Below are positions 25,936-35,442 of a stretch of DNA of 64,000 nucleotides, piece by piece (positions within the stretch are counted from its first letter, which is position 1; each line of letters opens with the position of its first letter). A model generated the notes under the pieces. The model worked only from the letters and a program-made list of their open reading frames with translations, was not told the DNA's origin and did not search any database. Source of the DNA: Natrinema versiforme (GTDB taxonomy: Archaea > Halobacteriota > Halobacteria > Halobacteriales > Natrialbaceae); the NCBI RefSeq assembly GCF_005576615.1, contig NZ_CP040330.1:930001-994000 (forward strand). Direction: 5' to 3'. A program made the position numbers and the translations under genes.

Positions 25936-27843
25936 CTACAGCGGGAGCATCGGGAGTACGAACTTGGCAGTCGGACCGAAAAACGAAAACGCGAATACGC
26001 CCATGAGAATGGTGACAAGTCCGCTTCCGAGACCGAACAGAATAGCGCCGATGCGCGTGTTTGTCTGATCGAACGCCGCGCTGAGGCTCCAGATTCCCGT
26101 TCCGGCCGCGATAGCGAGACCGAGAAGAGCGAGCCCTTGTATCGTCTCGTCGGCAGTGTAGCCTTCTATCACGACAGCGGCGAGAACGAGTTGACCGCCA
26201 ATGAAGACGCTTCCCGTATAGGCGAATCCGAGCCACAGTGGCCGGTCAGTTACGGTCGCACGGACCCACGGAAGGCGGGCGACACCGTATACGGCGAGCG
26301 GGAACAAGGGGAACACGTATCGAACGGTGAGCATTGCGTGGAGTGGAAGCCGGTAGATGTACAGTAGCGTGACCAGGATCGCATAGGCCAGGACGAAAAT
26401 ATCCGCAGCAAAGACCGGTCGGGACCGAAGGCGCAGAGACGAACGGCTACTCAAACTGTCGAATACGGTCCGGAAGGCGACAACGGGTGCGGCGATCAAT
26501 GCGCCTGCGATCGGAAGCGCTTCCAAGAAGGCGACGTTGATAGCGCGGCCGGTCGCACCGGATGACGAAAATCCGAAGTAACCGCTCCGAACGAAAGTGC
26601 GGTACAGTCGAGCCGGCTCCTGACGAACCGCAGTAATGCCGTCAGTAAGGAACTCAGTGAAAAGAAGGGCTCTGTCGATGGTGCCGAGTAGTGGTGCTAT
26701 AACTCCGCCCACGATACTGCCGTCATCCGTGGCACTAGCGGTTCCGCCTCCAGTTTCCGAGCTACCACCTGCGGTAGATGTGTCCCCAGTCACTCGGTTG
26801 CCAACCGCATCGCCACCGTAGCGATCGAGCATCCGTGGCGGCGTAAACGGATCGCCGGATATCAGATAGTTCGTCAGGAAAAACGGGAGCAGCGAGACGA
26901 GCAGTCCCGCCGCAACCGTCGCAAGCGTTCGGACACTGTTCTCTCGAGCAGTAGCGAAATCGGCGACGACCAGAGCCCCGAGCAGAACGAGCCCTTCGGA
27001 TGCGTGTAACCACGCGGTTAGGCCCACCGGAACGTAGGCGACGGCCCTGTATCGCCGATAGGTCGAGATGCGGTCGGTCTCTCGGCTTCGGTAGAGGAAG
27101 AACAGCGTGAGCAGCGCGAACAGGGCAGTAAGAACGTGCCGTTTCGGGATCGTCGCCCAGAGCAGCGCCGGTGATGCAACCCCGACAGCGATGCCAGCCG
27201 CAAGCCCGACATCGGACGAGTGGATGCGTGAGAGAAGGCGATAGACGACGAGTGCACATCCGGCAGTAGCGAGTATCATCGCGAGTTGGAGCGCGGGATA
27301 CGCGAGGTGAACGAGCGGAAACGGCGTCGCAATGGCCACGCTGATGACGAAACTACTGAGTGCAATCCCTCCCCCGACGAGATGGGCTGCTCTGTGACGA
27401 TCCACTAGCCGTCCGCCGGCGCTGACGGTGGCGAACACCGAGAGACTCCAGAGTGCCACAAGAGCGATGCGAACGTCGGCGACTGCAGCGACCCCGTCCA
27501 GAACCCAGAGGATCGGAAGTGCGAAAACGATATGTGCGAAGTTCCGCGGAAACGCTTTTCCGTTGTAGTCGGCCATTCCCGGACTTCTGAGTGTCTCCCC
27601 ATATGCCGGCGTGGTGACGTGGAGGTGTCCATCGCTCAGCGCGACTAGTCCGTTGGCAACGGTCAGGTTATCGTTGATCGAAAACGTCGTTCGCCAGAGT
27701 ACCATCGCTGCGCTACACGTGAGGAGAAAGACGAAGACGCCACCGTAGTCCCCGAACACCAGCTGTCCGAGGCGGTGTGCGATGGCAGTCGCTCGTTGCG
27801 AGTGGTTATCGAGAACGGCATAATACCGTGATCGATAGCTCAC
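25936..27843 (-). CDS. Polytopic membrane protein, GT-C-like
   Basis: Protein of 635 residues with roughly 12-14 hydrophobic helices. The first external loop (after residue 55) is long and polar (NDNLTVANGLVALSDGHLHV; MADYNGKAFPRNFAHIVF), as in dolichol-phosphate-dependent GT-C glycosyltransferases, and there is a Ser/Thr/Gly-rich loop near residue 355-385. No definite catalytic DxD could be assigned. The gene overlaps the upstream secreted-protein gene by 4 nt. Possible role in surface-glycan assembly; this is inference only. Confidence 0.5.
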   Translation of the reverse strand: MSYRSRYYAVLDNHSQRATAIAHRLGQLVFGDYGGVFVFLLTCSAAMVLWRTTFSINDNLTVANGLVALSDGHLHVTTPAYGETLRSPGMADYNGKAFPRNFAHIVFALPILWVLDGVAAVADVRIALVALWSLSVFATVSAGGRLVDRHRAAHLVGGGIALSSFVISVAIATPFPLVHLAYPALQLAMILATAGCALVVYRLLSRIHSSDVGLAAGIAVGVASPALLWATIPKRHVLTALFALLTLFFLYRSRETDRISTYRRYRAVAYVPVGLTAWLHASEGLVLLGALVVADFATARENSVRTLATVAAGLLVSLLPFFLTNYLISGDPFTPPRMLDRYGGDAVGNRVTGDTSTAGGSSETGGGTASATDDGSIVGGVIAPLLGTIDRALLFTEFLTDGITAVRQEPARLYRTFVRSGYFGFSSSGATGRAINVAFLEALPIAGALIAAPVVAFRTVFDSLSSRSSLRLRSRPVFAADIFVLAYAILVTLLYIYRLPLHAMLTVRYVFPLFPLAVYGVARLPWVRATVTDRPLWLGFAYTGSVFIGGQLVLAAVVIEGYTADETIQGLALLGLAIAAGTGIWSLSAAFDQTNTRIGAILFGLGSGLVTILMGVFAFSFFGPTAKFVLPMLPL

Positions 27844-28349
27844 GCTGCCACCTCTACCGTGATATTTCGCCTGATCAGCGTCCGTTCGACGGTGGTTTGG
27901 TTCTCAACGCCGTGGTAGGTCAGACGCACTTCTGCATCGTACTGCTCCTCGCTGACGCGGTCCGGGCTGAGGGTAGTTTCCGACATAGAAACATGGAGCA
28001 TTTCAGGGGATTCCTCGCTTACCGTCACCGCGGAAAGCGAGGTGATACCAAGTTCGCTAATACTGATCTCATAGGTAACTCTCACACACCCTTGGACATC
28101 GGTTGCCCTCACTGTCGCGTCAGGAACGTCAAGTTTCCAGACTTCCGCCCCGAACTCGGATCGTGTGAGAGTCGCCGACTCGGGAATGGACGATGGCTGG
28201 ATTACCGCGTTTCCCTCGCTGGAGAGTGAGCCTCCCTCACAGGGACTCTCATACGTCGTGAGTTCCACCGGCACGAGTGGACCTGAAGCGAGTACCGTCG
28301 CAGTAATGATACTGACAACGATAATCGACACAACTCGAGGCCCGATCAT
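27840..28349 (-). CDS. Secreted or membrane-anchored hypothetical protein
   Basis: Protein of 169 residues with an N-terminal hydrophobic segment (VVSIIVVSIITATVLASGPL) and a predicted beta-rich exterior with two cysteines (in SPCEGGS and QGCVRV) that may form a disulfide. NQT and NIT sequons are present. Not recognised as any family. Its end overlaps the start of the polytopic membrane gene at 27843 (ATGA), so the pair probably acts together at the cell surface. Confidence 0.55.
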   Translation of the reverse strand: MIGPRVVSIIVVSIITATVLASGPLVPVELTTYESPCEGGSLSSEGNAVIQPSSIPESATLTRSEFGAEVWKLDVPDATVRATDVQGCVRVTYEISISELGITSLSAVTVSEESPEMLHVSMSETTLSPDRVSEEQYDAEVRLTYHGVENQTTVERTLIRRNITVEVAA

Positions 28350-28856
28350 ACTGATTCCTCATCTCGAGGTATGTACAATAAGTATAGCGGTAGATACTTC
28401 CTAGAAGTAGGAATCTACGGTTTCGACCCGTTCAGGAAATCCCTTACCAGTCAGAAATTAACAGATTATACACTAACTACATCTTACGGCTATAGAGACT
28501 CGACCGGACCCGCAGGTCTGATCGGCCCCGGCGAACGGATCCAGCGATCGTTCATCATTGCTGACTGGTGGAGATCGGAGAGACAGCCCAGTCGTTTCTC
28601 AGTCCGAACTCCCGGCGTCGCTGCTGTCGGGTCTCGAATTCGAACCTCGAGCCGATACCACCGGAGTGAGGCGGAGGTGATACCGGGACGTCGTTCGCGA
28701 ACGGTCTCGACCGATCCGTAGCCGTTCTCGCGTCCGAAATGCCGTCCGATCGAAGTGTGGCTGCCTCTGACAGCCCGCGGCCGCGCGGCCTCCGGTCGCT
28801 GCCGCGGCCGATCGCAGGCCGTTCTCTAGTAGAGAAGCCCGTATAAACTCATTCCG
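28350..28856. other. Non-coding stretch before the frameshifted IS element
   Basis: About 500 nt. The first 150 nt are AT-rich and hold the likely promoter of the minus-strand secreted protein; the rest is GC-rich. An open frame at 28371-28721 has no family features and biased arginine/serine content, so I do not call it a gene. Confidence 0.5.
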
Positions 28857-28868
28857 TATTGTGGCGGC

Positions 28869-29559
28869 CGTGTTTAGTTAAGCGTGAAAAGTGAGGCAGT
28901 ACGATTTTATGCTGGTCTATGGCAAAAATCGACCGCCTCAACGGTTGTAGCGACTGGATCGATTTGAGTGTTGTGGAGCGAGAACGGACACCGCGTCGGC
29001 TGATGGGGCTCGGTATTCGACTCCACCTTGCTGGATTATCGCTTTCGAATACCGTTCGAGAACTCGAGAGGTTCGGTGTCGAGCGATCGCGGAAGGCTGT
29101 TCACGATTGGGTACAGAAAGCTGATCTACAGCCAGCAACTGACACGACTCCGAATCACATTGCGCTCGACGAAACCGTGATTCGGATCGATGATCACCAG
29201 TATTGGCTGTACGCTGCAGTCGATCCTGAAACGAACAAGATTCTCCATATACGGCTGTTTTCAACGACTACAACCGCATTAACTGAACGCTTTCTGCGAG
29301 AATTAACCGAGAAAATGATGTCGAAGACGCTGTGTTTCTCGTCGACGGAGCACAGCATCTCCAGACAGCACTCCGCCGACATGGGCTCCGATTTCGATAC
29401 AAAAACATGGAAATCGAAACGCTGTTGAACGTATCTTTCGAGAGATAAAACGACGTACCTCCTCGTTTTCAAACTGCTTTAGTCACGCCAAACCATCAAC
29501 CGCAGAACCGTGGCTCCAAGCTTTCGCCGTCTGGCAGAATGCTATAAACTAAACACGAC
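28869..29559 (+). mobile_element. IS6-family element, decayed
   Basis: The ends carry GTGTTTAGTT and its inverted copy AACTAAACAC. The element is flanked by a 12-bp direct repeat TATTGTGGCGGC (28857-28868 and 29560-29571). It contains one transposase gene with two frameshifts. Its terminal repeat differs from that of the elements at 17303 and 42875, so it belongs to another IS6 subgroup. The exact ends are uncertain by a few bases because the inverted repeats are not symmetric next to the direct repeats. Confidence 0.7.
28919..29552 (+). pseudogene. IS6-family transposase with two frameshifts
   Basis: Begins normally (MAKIDRLNGCSDWIDLSVVE, helix-turn-helix region with VHDWVQKADLQP, then DDE start ALDETVIRIDD). 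At about 29313 one base is missing (GAGAAAATG where GAGAAACATG is expected), after which VEDAVFLVDGAQHLQTALRR continues in the next frame. A second single-base loss near 29402, in an A run, shifts again to NRNAVERIFREIKRRTSSFS and the natural C-terminus at TAA 29550-29552. All catalytic residues are still encoded, so the decay is recent or reflects sequencing error. Confidence 0.85.
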
Positions 29560-29696
29560 TATTGTGGCGGCTGTACTCGAGCCCGTTTCGGGCGACTCGA
29601 CCGATGTACCCCACGCGGCGGCGATCGTCCGATGACCGGCCGCCGCGGCGATACCGTATCGAGGGAGTTATTTACGTCGTCATTGCCGGGAGGGAT

Positions 29697-29957
29697 ATGA
29701 CGAGTTCAGTTCCGACCAGTCTCAGGGTCGTCGAGGGGGTGGCGGCACACGAGGGCGTCGATCCGGTCGAGTTAGAGCCGCCGCTACACGAGGTGATCGA
29801 TACGGACGCGCTCGATGCGCTGTTTCAGTCGACGGGCGACTCGAGTGCGACGATCGAGTTCACGTATCGCGGAAAGCGCGTGTGCGTCGACGATTCGGGA
29901 CAGGTCCAGGTGACCGAAGCGTCCAGCAATGCCGGTGGCTCGACGGTCGCCGAATAA
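29697..29957 (+). CDS. HalOD1 output-domain protein
   Basis: Haloarchaeal single-domain protein of 86 residues. TSLRVVEGVAAHEGVDPVEL, then PLHEVIDTDALDALFQS, and TIEFTYRGKRVCVDDSGQVQ are the typical elements of HalOD1, often found as the output of two-component regulators. ATG 29697 is chosen because GTTATTTA about 25 nt upstream forms a TATA box for a leaderless mRNA. It stands alone here with no kinase next to it. Confidence 0.8.
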   Translation: MTSSVPTSLRVVEGVAAHEGVDPVELEPPLHEVIDTDALDALFQSTGDSSATIEFTYRGKRVCVDDSGQVQVTEASSNAGGSTVAE

Positions 29958-30136
29958 CGGCGGCCGCTCGGTCGATCGGACACGAGGGCGACGCCAGTGG
30001 AGTCGGATCACGGCGATTGCGAGCGGTAGCAGCGCCACTGCCTCGTGTTTGACTCGGGGCTCGAGGAGAGTGAATCCGAGAACGAGGTGTGAAGCACCTC
30101 TTGGCGTGGGTCTGTCGGGCGGTCGTGAGCCTCGAG

Positions 30137-31432
30137 TCAGTCGTCCGACCCGACGAACGATGTCGCCGGTGTGAACATGTGGTCGTCGAGGTATCCCCAG
30201 TCGTCGAAGTCGCCGACGCCGCCGCTCGCGGAGAACCCGTAGTAGTCACGCGGCGCGTTGTAGTTCATCACGCTCGAGTAGCTGCTGAAGGAGTACTCGT
30301 CGGTATCGATCCCCTCGAAATCGGTGTTCGAGAGACCGAGCGAGTGACCCAGTTCGTGCATCGCGGTCGATCCCGTCTGATCGCGGCCCGACTGCGATTC
30401 GACCATCATCGTCCCGAGGCCGGCTTTACCGATGACGTTCCCCTTGCTCGTATCGCCGGCCACGTCCTCGACGATGACCAGATAGTGATAGCCCAGTCCC
30501 TGCTGATCGAAATACTGCGCCCGAATCTCGTTCAAGTCGCCGACGTCGGTCTCCGAGTCCCACGGAATCGTCTCGTCGAGGTCCACGTGGAGGGCCGCGC
30601 CGGTCGACCCGTCGGGGTTCTCGAGCGGGGCCTCGTCGAACTCGGTGACGATCCGCTCGACTTCGCGCCGCTCGAGGTCGGTCCGCTCCATGGTGTCGGC
30701 CTCGACGTAGATGTCCGTCCGGAGCGGGTCGGCGTCGGGGAAGACGTCCTGTCGATTGACCTCCGCACCGTCAGAGAGTCCGTCCCCGTCGGTATCGGAA
30801 GTCGTCGGTTCGGTCCCGTACTCGTGGACTTCCTCCCCGTCCGCCAGTCCGTCGTCGTCCGTATCGGCGACGGTGGGCTCGGTCTCGTGCTCGAGCACTT
30901 CCGGACCGTCCTCGAGTCCGTCGCCGTCCGTGTCCGGGTTCGCGGGCGCGGTCCCGTATTCCTCGAGTTCGCCGAAATCGGACAGGCCGTCGTCGTCGGA
31001 ATCCACTGCGAGCGGATCGGTCTCGTACTCGCGCAGTTCGTCGCCGTCCGCGAGGCCGTCGCCGTCCGTATCCGAACTGGTCGGATCGGTGCCGGTCTCG
31101 CGTCGTTCCGTGCCGTCCTCGAGGCCGTCGCCATCCGTATCGGCCTCGAGCGGGTCCGTCCCGACCTCGGACACCTCCGCGCCGTCGTCGAGTCCGTCCC
31201 CGTCGGTATCGGCCGCGGTGGGGTCGGTCCCGTATCGCCGTTCGGCCCCGTCCTCGAGGCCGTCGCCGTCGGTGTCGGCGTCGAAGACGGCAGTTCCGTC
31301 GCGGAGTTCGGTTACCGGCGGGACCCCGTCGGAGTCGGGATCGACGACCGTCGTCCCGCCGACGAATCCGACCGTGAGGAGTCCGACGGCGAGGACGAGA
31401 GCGAGAGCCGCGACCGAGCGCGACGATACCAT
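30137..31432 (-). CDS. Secreted metzincin-like protease with thrombospondin type 3-like repeats
   Basis: Exported protein of 431 residues. A signal peptide (VAALALVLAVGLLTVGFVGG) is followed by eight acidic repeats of the type DTDGDGLxDGxE (residues about 50-230), which bind calcium in thrombospondin type 3 proteins. The C-terminal domain has MHELGHSLGL (His359, Glu360, His363) and a Met-turn-like SVMNY, as in metzincin zinc proteases. The usual third ligand, His (or Asp in snapalysins), is Asn369 here. Divergent from the Lhr helicase. Proteolysis is likely but not certain given Asn369. Confidence 0.75.
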   Translation of the reverse strand: MVSSRSVAALALVLAVGLLTVGFVGGTTVVDPDSDGVPPVTELRDGTAVFDADTDGDGLEDGAERRYGTDPTAADTDGDGLDDGAEVSEVGTDPLEADTDGDGLEDGTERRETGTDPTSSDTDGDGLADGDELREYETDPLAVDSDDDGLSDFGELEEYGTAPANPDTDGDGLEDGPEVLEHETEPTVADTDDDGLADGEEVHEYGTEPTTSDTDGDGLSDGAEVNRQDVFPDADPLRTDIYVEADTMERTDLERREVERIVTEFDEAPLENPDGSTGAALHVDLDETIPWDSETDVGDLNEIRAQYFDQQGLGYHYLVIVEDVAGDTSKGNVIGKAGLGTMMVESQSGRDQTGSTAMHELGHSLGLSNTDFEGIDTDEYSFSSYSSVMNYNAPRDYYGFSASGGVGDFDDWGYLDDHMFTPATSFVGSDD

Positions 31433-31597
31433 TTCCTGAATGTCACGAACGAGGGACTATCTGTATTGTGGCTTCGTCACGAATCCGATCAGATCTCGGC
31501 TTCCGATAGTCAGACCGGCATCGCACCGTCAACCCCCAATTTCACTTTCACCCCGCTGTCCAAACCCTCTTACACGCCGGTCCCCGAGACGACGGTA

Positions 31598-34375
31598 ATG
31601 GACGGGAACGAGCGCCTCGAGTTGCCGGTCGCCGACGACGCCCTTCCGTTCGATCCGGCCACGACCGCGATCGAGGACGGTGACGTGTTCGAGTTGCTCG
31701 AGCCCGCGGTACAGGAGTGGTGGCTCGAGGAGTTCGGCGAGTTCGTTCCCGAGAACGAGGGCTTCTTCACGCCGCCACAGCAGGGGGCCATCCCGAAGAT
31801 CCACGACGGGACGAACACGCTGGTCTGTGCCCCGACCGGGTCGGGGAAGACCATGTCGTCGTTTCTCTCAATCATCAATTACCTCTACGAGCGAGACCGG
31901 GAGGAGCCCGATGGCCTCGAGAACTCAGTCTACTGTCTCTACGTTTCGCCGCTGAAATCCCTCGCGAACGACATCCACCGCAATCTCGAGGTCCCCCTCG
32001 AGGGGATCGAAGAGATCGTCGCCGAGCGCGACGGCGAGGAGTCGATGGGCGAGATTCGCCACGCCATCCGCCACGGCGACACGTCCTCGAGCGACCGTCA
32101 GAAGATGCTCGAGGAGACGCCACACATCCTCAACACGACCCCCGAGACCCTCGCGATCTTACTCAATTCGCCGAAGTTCCGCGAGAAACTCCGCACCGTC
32201 GAGTACGTCATCGTCGACGAGATCCACTCGCTTGCGGCGGGCAAACGGGGCACCCACCTCTCGGTCAGCCTCGAGCGACTCGAGGCGATGGCCGAGGGAG
32301 CGATCACCCGGATCGGCTGCTCGGCGACGATCGAGCCCCTCTCTCGAGTCGCGGAGTTCCTCGTCGGCTGTGAAGCGAACGGCGAGCCACGCGACTACGA
32401 GATCGTCGACGCTCGCTTCGCCCGCGAGTTCGACATGCGACTCGAGTGCCCCGCGGACGACCTGATCAACACGCCCCGCGAGGTCGTCCAAGAGCGGTTC
32501 TACCGGATGCTTCACGAACACATTCAGGAGCATACAAACACGCTGGTCTTTACCAACACGCGCTCCGGGGCCGAACGAGTCCTGCACAACCTCCGGGAGG
32601 ACTTCGACGCCTACGACGAGGACAACTCGGGCTGTCACCACGGGAGCCTCTCGAAGGAGGTCCGACAGGACATCGAGAGCCGACTGAAAGACGGCGACCT
32701 CGACGTGGTCACCTCCTCGACGAGCCTCGAGTTGGGGATCGACATGCCCCACGTCGACCTCGTCGTGCAGGTCGGCTCGCCGAAGTCCGTCGCCGCCCTC
32801 CTCCAGCGGATCGGTCGCGCGGGCCACCGCGTCGGCCAGACGGTGACGGGTCGGGTCATCGCGCTCGACCGGGACGAACTCCTCGAGTGTGCGGTCATGC
32901 TCAAGAAGGCCGAAGACGGGTTCGTCGACTCGGTGTCGATTCCCGAGAACGCACAGGACGTGGCCGCCCAGCACGTCTACGGGATGGCGATCGCCGAGAT
33001 CAGACCCGAAGCCGAACTGAAGCGAATCCTCCGGCGGGCCTATCCCTACCGGAACTACGGCGAAGCGGAGTACGAGTCGCTCATGCGATACCTCACCGCC
33101 GAGTACGCCGGCCTGGAGGAGAAAAACGTCTACGCGAAGGTCTGGCGCGACGAGAACGACCCGCCCGACGGCCAACACCATCACGAGGAGTTCCCCGTCG
33201 GCGAGCCCCTGATCGGGAAACGCGGCCGCCTCGCGCGGGTCATCTACATGACCAACATCGGCACGATCCCGGACTCGTTCGCTTGCGATGTCAAGACGCG
33301 CGCGAGCGACGAGTGGGTCGGCCAACTCGACGAGTCCTACCTCGACACCTTGGAGAAGGGCGACGTCTTCGTCCTCGGCGGCGACCACTTCGAGTACCGC
33401 TACCGGCGCGGGTCGAAGGTCTACGTCGACCGCACGAGCGCCCGGCCGACGGTCCCCTCGTGGTACTCCGAACGCCTCCCGCTGTCCTACGATCTGGGCT
33501 GTGAGATCCTCGCGTTTCAGGGGGAACTCCTCGAGCGCTACGCGGCCGGCGGGCCGCCGCGGGTCCGCGCGTGGCTCCGGGAGTTCCCGCTGGACGACGA
33601 CAGCGTGCGGGCGATTGCCCGGCTGTTCGACTACCAGTGTCAGTACGCGGGCGCGGAGAGCGTGAGCACGACCGATCGGCTCTCGATCGAAGTCGTCCGG
33701 GACCGCGAGGAGTACGAGCGCCACTACTACGTCCACTCGGCGTACGGCCGCAAGGTCAACGATGGGCTCTCGCGGCTGTTCGCCTACCGCTGTGCACAGG
33801 AGGCCACCGCCAACGTCCGCGTGGCGGTCGCGGACAACGGCTTCGTCCTCTCGATGCCGCTGAACCGGAAGGTCGACATTGAGGGGATCATCGCGGACCT
33901 CGCGGCCGAGGACGTCCGCGACGACCTCCGGGCCTCCCTCTCGGGAACCGACCTGCTCCAGCGCTACTTCCGGATCAACGCGACCCGCGCGCTGATGATC
34001 CTCAAGCGCTACAAGGGCTACGAGAAATCCGCGGCCGAACAGCAGGTTTCCAGCGAGATGCTGCTCGGCTTCGCCGAGGATCTCGAGGAGTTCGCGGTGA
34101 TCGAGGAGACCTACCGCGAGATCCTCGAGGACAAACTGAACGTAAGCGAGATCGAGGACATCGTCGACGCGATCGACGCGGGCGAACTCGCCGTCTCCCG
34201 GCGGCTTCTCGATTCGCCGACGCCGCGAGCGTTCGGGCTCGCGACGCTGTCGGCCAGCGATGTCGTCCTCGCCGAAGACGAGAGCGCCGCGCTGCAGTCG
34301 TTCCACGAGCACGTCCTCGAGGAGATCGGCGAGGAGTCGCTGGCGGGGCTGACGGCGGGCTCCGAAGACGAGTAG
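31598..34375 (+). CDS. Lhr-type ATP-dependent DNA/RNA helicase
   Basis: Superfamily 2 helicase of 925 residues. Motifs in order: Q-like FTPPQQGAIP, Walker A CAPTGSGKTM, SPLKSLANDI, NTTPETLAILL, DEIH box (VIVDEIHSLA), SAT in GCSATIEPL, then TLVFTNTRSGAERV, TSSTSLELGIDMPHVDLV and QRIGRAGHRVGQ. The long C-terminal half matches the Lhr-core WH/beta-barrel region. Archaeal Lhr proteins are linked to DNA repair or replication restart. The start at 31598 fits a TATA-like TCTTAC about 27 nt upstream; the longer open frame to 30089 crosses the antisense protease gene and is rejected. Confidence 0.93.
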   Translation: MDGNERLELPVADDALPFDPATTAIEDGDVFELLEPAVQEWWLEEFGEFVPENEGFFTPPQQGAIPKIHDGTNTLVCAPTGSGKTMSSFLSIINYLYERDREEPDGLENSVYCLYVSPLKSLANDIHRNLEVPLEGIEEIVAERDGEESMGEIRHAIRHGDTSSSDRQKMLEETPHILNTTPETLAILLNSPKFREKLRTVEYVIVDEIHSLAAGKRGTHLSVSLERLEAMAEGAITRIGCSATIEPLSRVAEFLVGCEANGEPRDYEIVDARFAREFDMRLECPADDLINTPREVVQERFYRMLHEHIQEHTNTLVFTNTRSGAERVLHNLREDFDAYDEDNSGCHHGSLSKEVRQDIESRLKDGDLDVVTSSTSLELGIDMPHVDLVVQVGSPKSVAALLQRIGRAGHRVGQTVTGRVIALDRDELLECAVMLKKAEDGFVDSVSIPENAQDVAAQHVYGMAIAEIRPEAELKRILRRAYPYRNYGEAEYESLMRYLTAEYAGLEEKNVYAKVWRDENDPPDGQHHHEEFPVGEPLIGKRGRLARVIYMTNIGTIPDSFACDVKTRASDEWVGQLDESYLDTLEKGDVFVLGGDHFEYRYRRGSKVYVDRTSARPTVPSWYSERLPLSYDLGCEILAFQGELLERYAAGGPPRVRAWLREFPLDDDSVRAIARLFDYQCQYAGAESVSTTDRLSIEVVRDREEYERHYYVHSAYGRKVNDGLSRLFAYRCAQEATANVRVAVADNGFVLSMPLNRKVDIEGIIADLAAEDVRDDLRASLSGTDLLQRYFRINATRALMILKRYKGYEKSAAEQQVSSEMLLGFAEDLEEFAVIEETYREILEDKLNVSEIEDIVDAIDAGELAVSRRLLDSPTPRAFGLATLSASDVVLAEDESAALQSFHEHVLEEIGEESLAGLTAGSEDE

Positions 34376-34557
34376 CTGCCAGATGGGTTAACATCGGTAG
34401 CCCTCTCCCAAACTGACTTTATCTTGGAAGGTGAACGGACGATGTGTTACCACGGATTATGCGAGTGAAACACACACGGAACGGTCGAGATGGACGCGAT
34501 CGCCGGCTCACTGCTGTCCGCCACCGATCGGGGGACGCCGCGAACGGAGGGTCCTGA

Positions 34558-35412
34558 ATGGTCGACCACGACGCGTGGAGCGACCAACAGTCGTCGACGA
34601 CGGTCTCGGTCGACGGCCACGACCTCGAGGTCGCCTCCCACGAGGACGGTCCCGACGAGAGCACGGCCCCGCCGGTCGTCTTCCTCCACGGCATTCCGAC
34701 GTGGTCGTTCCTCTGGCGCGATATCGTCCCGGCGGTCGCCGAGGATCGGCGGACTATCGCCCCCGATCTGGTCGGCTACGGCAATTCCGCGATGGGCGAC
34801 GGCTTCGACCGCTCGATTCGCGCACAGGAGGCGATGCTCGAGGCCCTGCTCGACGATCTCGGGGTCGAGGCGATCGCGCTGGTCGCCCACGATATCGGCG
34901 GCGGTGTCGCGCTGCGCTTTGCCGCACACAACCCCGAGCGGGTCGAGCAACTCGTCCTCTCGAACGCCGTCTGTTACGACTCGTGGCCGGTCGAGTTCGT
35001 CTCGAATCTGGGCCTGCCCTCGACTGCCGACCTCGAGCGCGAGGAACTCGAGGAACAGCTCGACTCGGCGTTCGTCGAGGGGGCCTACGGCGAGGCCGAC
35101 CCCGAGTTCGTCGCGGGGATGAAAGCGCCGTGGCTGACCGACGAGGGTCACCTGTCGCTGGTTCGGGACGCCGTCGCGACGAACACGAACCACACGACCG
35201 AACTCGACTACGGCGCGATCACCGCCGAGACGCTGCTGCTGTGGGGCAAAGACGACGTCATGCAACCCTACGCCTACGCGGAGCGACTCGCCGAGGACAT
35301 CGACGACGCCGAACTCGAACCGCTATCGGACGCCTACCACTGGGTTCCCGAGGACCGGTCGGACGCCTACGCCGATCGGCTCCGTGAATTCCTGACAGGA
35401 GCGGAAGTGTAA
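34558..35412 (+). CDS. Alpha/beta hydrolase, haloalkane-dehalogenase-like
   Basis: Hydrolase of 284 residues. The HGIPTWSFLWRDIVP oxyanion loop and the nucleophile elbow VAHDIGGGVAL carry Asp rather than Ser as nucleophile, as in haloalkane dehalogenases and epoxide hydrolases. The acid is in LLLWGKDDVMQP and the catalytic His in DAYHWVPEDR. Substrate cannot be told; despite the similarity, many such proteins act on other esters or epoxides. It lies 30 nt ahead of a regulator gene on the same strand. Confidence 0.85.
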   Translation: MVDHDAWSDQQSSTTVSVDGHDLEVASHEDGPDESTAPPVVFLHGIPTWSFLWRDIVPAVAEDRRTIAPDLVGYGNSAMGDGFDRSIRAQEAMLEALLDDLGVEAIALVAHDIGGGVALRFAAHNPERVEQLVLSNAVCYDSWPVEFVSNLGLPSTADLEREELEEQLDSAFVEGAYGEADPEFVAGMKAPWLTDEGHLSLVRDAVATNTNHTTELDYGAITAETLLLWGKDDVMQPYAYAERLAEDIDDAELEPLSDAYHWVPEDRSDAYADRLREFLTGAEV

Positions 35413-35442
35413 CAATATGTCAGCTACGACAGTCACGATACC

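Noticed and set aside
28371..28721. Possible 116-residue protein upstream of the frameshifted IS element
   Set aside because: No recognisable domain, no promoter or ribosome-binding signal, and Arg/Ser-biased composition.
30740..31300. CRISPR-like periodic DNA repeats
   Set aside because: The periodicity is that of coding repeats for DTDGDGLxDG in a single open frame; there are no spacers of even length and no cas genes near.
30711..31439. Long Ser/Pro-rich open frame on the plus strand
   Set aside because: It is the mirror of the DTDGDGL repeats on the minus strand; its repeats are explained entirely by the real gene.
30089..31597. Upstream extension of the Lhr frame to give a 1428-residue protein
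   Set aside because: It lies antisense to the metalloprotease gene, whose GAC/GTC-rich repeats keep other frames open. The Lhr family start and a TATA-like box fit ATG 31598.
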